The translations under genes and the position numbers were made by a program. The notes under the pieces are model-generated. The model saw only the letters and a program-made list of their open reading frames with translations. It was not told the origin of the DNA and searched no databases. Below, piece by piece: positions 57,946-64,000 of a stretch of 64,000 bases of DNA. Source of the DNA: Nymphaea colorata (lineage: Eukaryota; Streptophyta; Magnoliopsida; Nymphaeales; Nymphaeaceae); contig NC_045145.1 in assembly GCF_008831285.2 (NCBI RefSeq), forward strand, positions 1,798,001-1,862,000, given 5' to 3'. Within the stretch, counting starts at the first letter, position 1. Each line of letters begins with the position of its first letter.

Positions 57946-58071
57946 CATTATAGTACATGTGCATGAAGTAGTTCCTTTGATATTCACTTTATCTGATGAT
58001 TCACAAGAAGATGGCTTCAAAAGCTGCAGATTGACTCCAAAAAGTTTTTTTGCTTTACAATATGCACCTTC

Positions 58072-58895
58072 TCAAAGACTGCCATCTATAAGAAGTGAAC
58101 TGGATTTTGCATTCATTGAAACATGCTCCCAGCATGGACTATCCTCCTCTTGGGAATAAGCTATATTGATGGTTTTACGATGCTCTTTCAATTTAATGAA
58201 TATTTCAGCACTCAAACCTTTTTCCCCTTTAGCATTAGATACATCACTCTCAGGTGCAGACAAGCATTTTATGCTTAAATAGCTATTGAGGTATATATCC
58301 TCAGACAACAAAAGCTGCTCTTCATTGACCTGATATCTATGCCTACTTCTATCGGTCTCTGCATTAGATGAACTGTTGCTTTCCAATTTCTGCTGTTTCC
58401 AGTCTTGATCAACATTCTTATCCTCCTCTGTAGAAATACATGATCCATCTGGGGTGCTCCTTTTATGCTTGAAAAGAGGTCCTTCCCTACCTAGATCTGG
58501 CAAATTTTTGCATGCATTAACCTTAGTCCCTGAACCTGCAGAAGTATCATCATTAATGTGTGAAAGCATTCCAAGATTCAACTCTTGATGACCGAAACCA
58601 ATCTGAAATAACTTATCAGAGTTGGTGGTTGTTGGAAATTCCAAAGAATTTATAATGTGTAGTTTGTTGACAAGAATGAAGCCATGTGGCTATTTTCTAC
58701 TGAACTTGATTGAAAGGCTCCTGACGTATCACAACCATCTTCCTCAGATTTGCATGCTTCGTTCATGTCAAGGACTTTTGGACTCTTTGCACTAGAAGTT
58801 GATCCTTCCTTTGAAGATATTTCAGTGCATTCATTTCCTGTTTTCCACTTATGAAGAAAGGCCATCAGTTGCAACTGCGTCAACTGAATGCTCAC
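58072..58895 (-). pseudogene. Linker exon between C5HC2 and FYRN, copy B
   Basis: A long low-conservation exon read in two frames: 58650-58895 (SAKSPKVLDMNEACKSEEDG) and 58072-58644 (FQIGFGHQELNLGMLSH, SNSSSNAETDRSRHRYQV, LSIKCLSAPESDVSN). The frame breaks near 58645-58670; copy A instead reads through there (YLVNKLHIMNSLEF) and breaks elsewhere. Assigned by position and homology between copies, not by family motifs. Confidence 0.7.
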
Positions 58896-58926
58896 CCAAG
58901 AAGTCCAACTTCAGGCTCTAACTTAC

Positions 58927-59373
58927 CTGCAATCTCTTATTGTGTGGTGGCAAGAGTTCCAAAGCCTATTTCCCCTGATTTGCTGAAACTACTGCAACTT
59001 GTTTCTGGCTTCAAACAAGATGAGTTCTCAGGTTTTGTCATGGATAAACCATCAATGGACAACTTTCCAGTTGCCCAGTCGTACAGAGCGGTCAGATTTC
59101 CTTCTAAAGCTTTACAAGGGTATGCAATTCATCCGAATCATAATGGAAGAGGAAATATCTTTTTCTTGGACCATATTAGCAATGTACCTTTGCATGCTCT
59201 AAGCATGAGAAGCAGTTCCGTGAACATTCACAACCAACCGCTGAGAGATGTGAATCACAAAAACATAAAAAGCATTCTTGATCATCAGTCAAATAAAAAT
59301 TTGCATGCATTCTTCTGGCTTCAAAAGGTTTAGGAAGTTTCTCTCTCCTCATTTGCTCCATCTGTACCCGTTC
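58927..59373 (-). pseudogene. C5HC2 zinc-finger exon, copy B
   Basis: 447 nt, acceptor CTTTTAG, donor GTAAGT. Reads ERVQMEQMRREKLPKPFE, ARRMHANFYLTDDQECFLC, DSHLSAVGCECSRN then SCLEHAKVHC, stop, then GPRKRYFLFHYDSDELHTLV. All Cys/His ligands of the family finger (C..C...HLSA.GC.C......C..HA...C) are present up to the TAA. Later SCLKPETSCSS leads to the exon end. The stop is also in copy A. Confidence 0.92.
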
Positions 59374-59462
59374 CTAAAAGAGTAATAACAAAAAATGTTA
59401 CAACTTACAATGATGAATAACTTCAAGTAGCTAAAATATGTAATGCATAAACATATGATTAC

Positions 59463-59837
<375 letters not shown>

Positions 59838-60379
59838 CTAAATGAGTTGTTAAAGATTAATGTTCAACCAAAAGCAAAAATAATCAACTTAAAAGCAGAT
59901 TGAACCACTACATAATGATTGATACCTCCTGGATCGTGAAGTATGTGCATTACAAAACCTAAAAATGATAATCAACAGAACCAACTTCAGCTGGATTTAT
60001 CCAAATGTAGACCAAATAAAAAAAGTCACAAAATTCTATAGAAAAAGTATACAGCAGAGCTAAATCTAAGCTTTACTTTGACAATAAAAAATGAAAAAAA
60101 GAAAAACAAATAGGGGTTACCTTCTGTTCAACTTTCTTGTGCACAAAAAATAAACAAAATCATGTAGTGGGAAGAAAATGACAATAAGTTCAAACTTTAG
60201 CAAGCCAACCAACTTAGTTTGTCCAAAAGCAAAATGGTCATAAAAATATTTACAATGTCCATCTTGCTACTACTTCTAATAATCATGTCATTCACATATA
60301 TAAAAGAAGAATGACTATACCTAAAAAAGTTATCTTAGCAAAATAGAGTTGTATCAGAATAACAAAGTTTAAAATTTAT

Positions 60380-61538
60380 CTTAGCAAAATATTCATGTAA
60401 ACTTCTACATTCAATTCTTATTAAAAAAGTAATTCTCACGTCAATTTGGTATATGTCCCAAACTTTAATAGAAATTTACCATAACCCTAATTAATGTCAT
60501 CTTAGCTGATGGAGAGAAGGCTTCTAAACAGTCTATGACTCATCATATTATTGATTATTACCCAGGCAAGTTCATTCTAAGACTCATAGGATAAAATGGG
60601 ATAGCAGTCAGGCATGTCCCATGCTGAGAAGAAAATGATTCATATGATGTAGTTAGCGAGCTGCCTATAGGTGTACTAGACCTTTTTTTTAACTCAATGG
60701 TCTTTTCAGGTGGGCTGTCGACATCTTTACTAGCTTTTTGACTTCCTGTATAATAGATAATGACCTAAGGGGAATTAAGGACAGTGGATTTTATTACAGA
60801 TGGTTGTTTAGTTCAAGAGTATAAAGACTAGGCATATCAGATTTTACAACATCTATCATCATAATTCTCAGCTAAAGCATCTTCTTTGTAAAGAAATACA
60901 TATTCATTGTCTTCTTTAGGAACATCATCATAAATTTTTTCCTTACCAAGAAAACTATCATTAAGAAGCATATAATTTGTTATTCTAGGGATAACAACAA
61001 CTATACCTGTTTGATTTTGGTATACCCAAGTAAGACACAAGGATGTTCTAAACATCAAATAAAAATCTCAAAGAGTTTGTATTATGTGCTTGTGTTTTAC
61101 TTCTACATGCCCATTTTGTAGAGTACAACCACGTGTTTCTTGTGAACAATTTCTTCAATTTTAAGGTAATTTTGAAATTGACCTAAGATGAATTATCCTC
61201 CAAAATAAGTTATAAAAATTTTCATATTTTTCTCAAACTGAGTTTTAGAAAGTTTTGTGAAAATATTTGAAGAAACAAAGAAAGTCATTTCATCCTACAA
61301 CTTAGTGAAAGAAGAAAGTACTCACATGTTGTCACCATGACCTTGTTTAGTGGCATGAATTTTCCACTCAAACTGACGTCGGTAGACAATACCTTTTCTT
61401 GTACTTATTCACTAAGGAAAAATTCATGCTTTAACTACAATTGAAAATACCTGTGATATTCCTCGGATTATTCACAAGCAATATTCAAGCTCTCATTTTG
61501 CAACCTTAGCCGGGGTTTATATAGGTGAATCCATAGAT
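60380..61538 (-). mobile_element. Ty1/copia integrase-RT fragment in copy B
   Basis: Same fragment as 22480-23733, about 160 bp shorter at the RT end. Reads RGCTLQNGHVEVKHKHI (about 61080-61145) and, in a 73-codon open frame (60837-61058), RTSLCLTWVYQNQTGI / RITNYMLLNDSFLGKEKIYDD. This corresponds to the FLGY..sqkGY.CY.p..rk.y.s.DV.F.E region after the copia integrase. The stretch 59838-60380 between this and the JMJ exon is AT-rich intron. Confidence 0.85.
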
Positions 61539-61916
61539 GAGTGCTATCTCCTTTGGCCATGGAGAGATGAAGATGAGAAAAGGAAAAAAAAAAGAAGAAA
61601 TGAGAGGAATGATGGTTACATACCTCTAATGAGAAATGACCTAATGAAAACGAACACCTTCACTTGAAGATCCCCTTTGAGTGTAGCTTCAAGATGATAC
61701 CTCCAAGAGGGTTGTAGCTTGCTCCAAGTTGGAGAGGAAAATGGAGAGAGGAAGATGGAGAGGGAGAGAGCTCAAGAGAAACTCTAAGTCTTCAAGTGAG
61801 AATACACTAAAATTTTTCCCAAGGGCCAACCTTACCTAAGAGGGAAGAAAATGAGGGGTATTTATAGAATATTTTGGAGCCAAAACCCTAAATTTGAATT
61901 TTTTTGACCTAAAAAT

Positions 61917-62400
61917 ACTAAAATCACCCTCTAAAAGGAGATTTTTTTGGTCAAAAGGAGGGACAAATGAGTCTTGTCCACCCAAAAAGACTAAAATCAC
62001 CCTCTAAAAGGAGATTTTTTGGTCAAAAGGAAGGGCAAATGGGTCTTGTCCACCAAAAAGACTAAAATCACCCTCTAAAAGGAGATTTTTTGTCAAAATA
62101 AAGGGCAATTGGTCTTGTCTACCCAAAAAGACTAAATACCCTTAAAAGGAGATTTTTTGTCAAAAGAAGGACAAATTGGTCTTGTCCACAAAAAAGGACT
62201 AAAATCACCCTCTAAAAGGAGATTTTTTGGTCAAAAGAAAGGGAAAATGGGTCTTGTCCAGCCAAAAAGACTAAAATCACCCTCTAAAGAAAGATTTTTT
62301 TGGTCAAAAGGAAGGGCAAATGGGTCTTGTCCACCCAAAAAGACTTAAATCACCCTCTAAAAGGAGTTTTTTTCAAAAGGAGGGGCAAATGGGTCTTAAA
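61917..62400. repeat. Minisatellite, ~67-73-bp unit, about 7 units
   Basis: Unit starts at 'actaaaatcaccctctaaa' (61917, 61990, 62061, 62131, 62198, 62270, 62343). It continues 'aggagattttttggtcaaaa' and 'gggcaaatgggtcttgtcca'. Period varies from 67 to 73 through small indels. A + frame at 62157-62348 is a by-product of the repeat. Confidence 0.95.
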
Positions 62401-62404
62401 TGGT

Positions 62405-62560
62405 GGATTTGGATCTGAACTTGGGTTTTGGATCTAATTTGGACATGAAAGTTGTATTTTTGATTTAATTTGGATCTAAAAGTTGTATTTTGGATTTAAT
62501 TTTGATCTAAAAGTTGTATTTTGGATTTGAATCTTGTGCCTAAATTTGAGTTTCGTGCTT
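62405..62560. repeat. Short tandem repeat, ~37-bp unit, 3-4 units
   Basis: Repeats of 'tttggatttaatttggatct' followed by 'aaaagttgtatt', with substitutions, directly after the minisatellite. Confidence 0.8.
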
Positions 62561-63625
62561 GGATAAAACATCATAATCTTTTAGAAAAATTTAGGGTGAT
62601 TACACAACGTCAGCATCCTCTCCACTTTTGATCGGGTAAACAAAAAGTTCTCATGGTAGAATATCCACGGAGAAGGATTTCTTACCGATTGAGAAGTTCC
62701 TCTGGCTGTTGACGTGTAAGTCAGAAATTCCTCAGATGAGCTACAATCTGCTGCGCAACCGAGTTTCCTTCTTCCGATTCCATCCTCTAAGCGCCTCGAG
62801 GATTGGAGAGCACTTGCAATGTGATCGGATCTACTTCTGCACTATATTTGATGTCTACAGTTCCGGTAGCCTTCCGGTTTGGCTCCTCTGGTTCTGTAGG
62901 TGATCTTCTTCTCCAGCAAAGTTTCCTTCGCTGGCCAAGCTTTTGGCCCACATGTAAGCAGCTCAAACTCTCTCACGCAGGAGAGAAAAGCTTTCTTTTT
63001 TTATTCAATTTCCAAAAGTTACAAGTTTTGGCACAGTCTCCAGCTTATATGTAGTGGACTATCTTGGGTTTAACCCGTTGTCTCAGACAGATACGAGTAC
63101 AAGACCTGACTCAATCAAATACAAAACAAAGTAAATACAATGACTCGGTCTGGTCTGAACCCAGCCGTGACGCGCTCAGTTTAGCCTGAGCTCTTGCCAA
63201 CTAAAAATGACCCGGATGCACTCTTGGTTGCACCCAGTCTTTCTCTACCCAAACCAGCAACCTCTGCTCTTCAGCCTTGCTCTACTGACCACTGACCTGA
63301 CTGAACCTAGTCCCTTCCATGGAATTAGCCTCACTTCGCTCAAAACGACTTGGCCCTCCCTGTATCTTCTCTCGGTTAACGTCACAATGCCAAAAGTCAA
63401 TAGCTTCAACTGAGCCGCGCTAGCCATCTCCCCGCTTCCGACCATGACTGCGATAGCAGCTGGTATCCCGCCTATGTCCTCTGCAGCCTCCTCGGCCACA
63501 CTCGGCTGTGCTCTAGGTTGGTGCACATCAACATCAAGTCAGTTAAAGATGCCTTTTTGGTTATGACCTCTACCTTCCATTGACGGTTTCACAGATCAAT
63601 ATACCAAAAAAAAAAAAGGAGTCCG
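62561..63625. other. Unassigned, GC-richer, possibly LTR-derived
   Basis: More GC-rich than its surroundings, with overlapping open frames on both strands (62709-63054 +, 63207-63413 +, 63245-63526 -). None is recognised. A 'ttgatcgggtaaac' to 'tcaatcaaatacaaaac' stretch has the look of an LTR/leader but no pair is present. Confidence 0.3.
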
Positions 63626-63628
63626 TCT

Positions 63629-64000
63629 CCAGTGCCAAATTATGGACTTGCACAGGCATACCAATCTCTTGGGCTTTTGCACTCCTTAGCTTGGAATTCC
63701 AACTCATGTTCAATGATGAAGTATCCTAGAACTGAAAATGTAGGTGAGAAACTCCTAGAATTGGAGCAGGCATCTACCTGCTTTGTTGAGATCCAAAATG
63801 TATTTGAAAAGGAAGCAGGTGGTGAATTCAAGCTCCCTGCACATAACAAGATTGACATTGGGAATTCAGAAATTAATGTGCAGAGTCCTTTAGGTGCATC
63901 GATCCAACATAATATAGGAGGCTTGCTGGATACCAAGCATGTGAAAGGAAGAAAGATCGATGAAACTGAAAGCAACATGATCATAAGCTCAAGAAATCTC
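63629..64000 (+). CDS. Unassigned open frame running off the right edge
   Basis: Open from just after a possible acceptor CTCCAG (about 63630) to the end of the window. Reads VPNYGLAQAYQSLGLLHSL, MMKYPRTENVGEKLLELE, IQNVFEKEAGGEFKLP, IQHNIGGLLDTKHVKGRK. Hydrophilic, balanced codons, acidic/basic mix, and longer than expected by chance in AT-rich DNA. No family recognised. The opposite strand is also open (63640-63984), so the strand call is by composition only. Confidence 0.35.

Noticed and set aside
58851-59333. 160-codon + frame
   Set aside because: Antisense shadow of the JMJ zinc-finger exon.
62157-62348. + frame encoding a 24-residue repeat protein
   Set aside because: By-product of the minisatellite; unit length varies and breaks the frame in other units.

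Overview
The window is nuclear DNA from a flowering plant. The sequence is AT-rich and split-gene-like, and it carries spliced fragments of plant genes: augmin subunit 7, a glycoside hydrolase family 2 beta-galactosidase, and a plant-type Jumonji H3K4 demethylase. It also holds Ty1/copia, Ty3/gypsy, hAT and LINE remnants, many dinucleotide microsatellites, and one 100-N scaffold gap. I cannot assign a species. I find no intact protein-coding gene. Everything recognisable is an exon fragment, a pseudogene or a transposon remnant, so this is a TE-rich, gene-poor stretch holding broken gene pieces.

Layout. At 1.5-1.8 kb there are two consecutive exons of AUG7 on the + strand, with an in-frame stop. 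A short hAT element with an imperfect 8-bp target-site duplication lies at 4.78-5.74 kb. AT-rich DNA with a long (AT)n tract, a 418-bp tandem duplication and a LINE 3' remnant follow, up to about 14.2 kb. From 15.28 to 23.73 kb is copy A of a large direct duplication. The scaffold gap is at 25.15-25.25 kb. A single GH2 exon at 26.3 kb is followed by two phase-compatible but unidentified exons (28.6 and 30.6 kb) and a 1.2-kb TATA-type AT tract. A nested cluster (gypsy gag/protease, then copia RT/RNase H and a 3' LTR) occupies about 32.1-34.9 kb. A 34.9/37.4-kb local duplication follows, then a + strand copia gag-pol remnant at 41.55-43.7 kb and a 695-bp tandem duplication at 50.0-51.4 kb. A degenerate ~85-bp tandem repeat leads into copy B of the large duplication (53.99-61.54 kb). 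A ~70-bp minisatellite (61.9-62.4 kb) and an unassigned open frame running off the right edge finish the window.

The main feature is the pair of direct 7.5-8.5-kb copies about 38.7 kb apart. Each carries, on the - strand, the 3' half of a JMJ14/JMJ18-type (KDM5-like) demethylase: the JmjC C-terminus, the C5HC2 zinc finger, a linker, FYRN and FYRC. Immediately upstream on the same strand is a copia integrase/RT fragment. The copies share at least two disabling lesions, so the gene was already dead when it was copied. Each has since gained private lesions, including loss of an iron-binding histidine in copy B and loss of two splice sites in copy A. I see no sign of a new functional system. The notable content is this duplicated, already-dead chromatin-gene/retroelement chimera, together with orphan exons from two other conserved single-copy-type genes.
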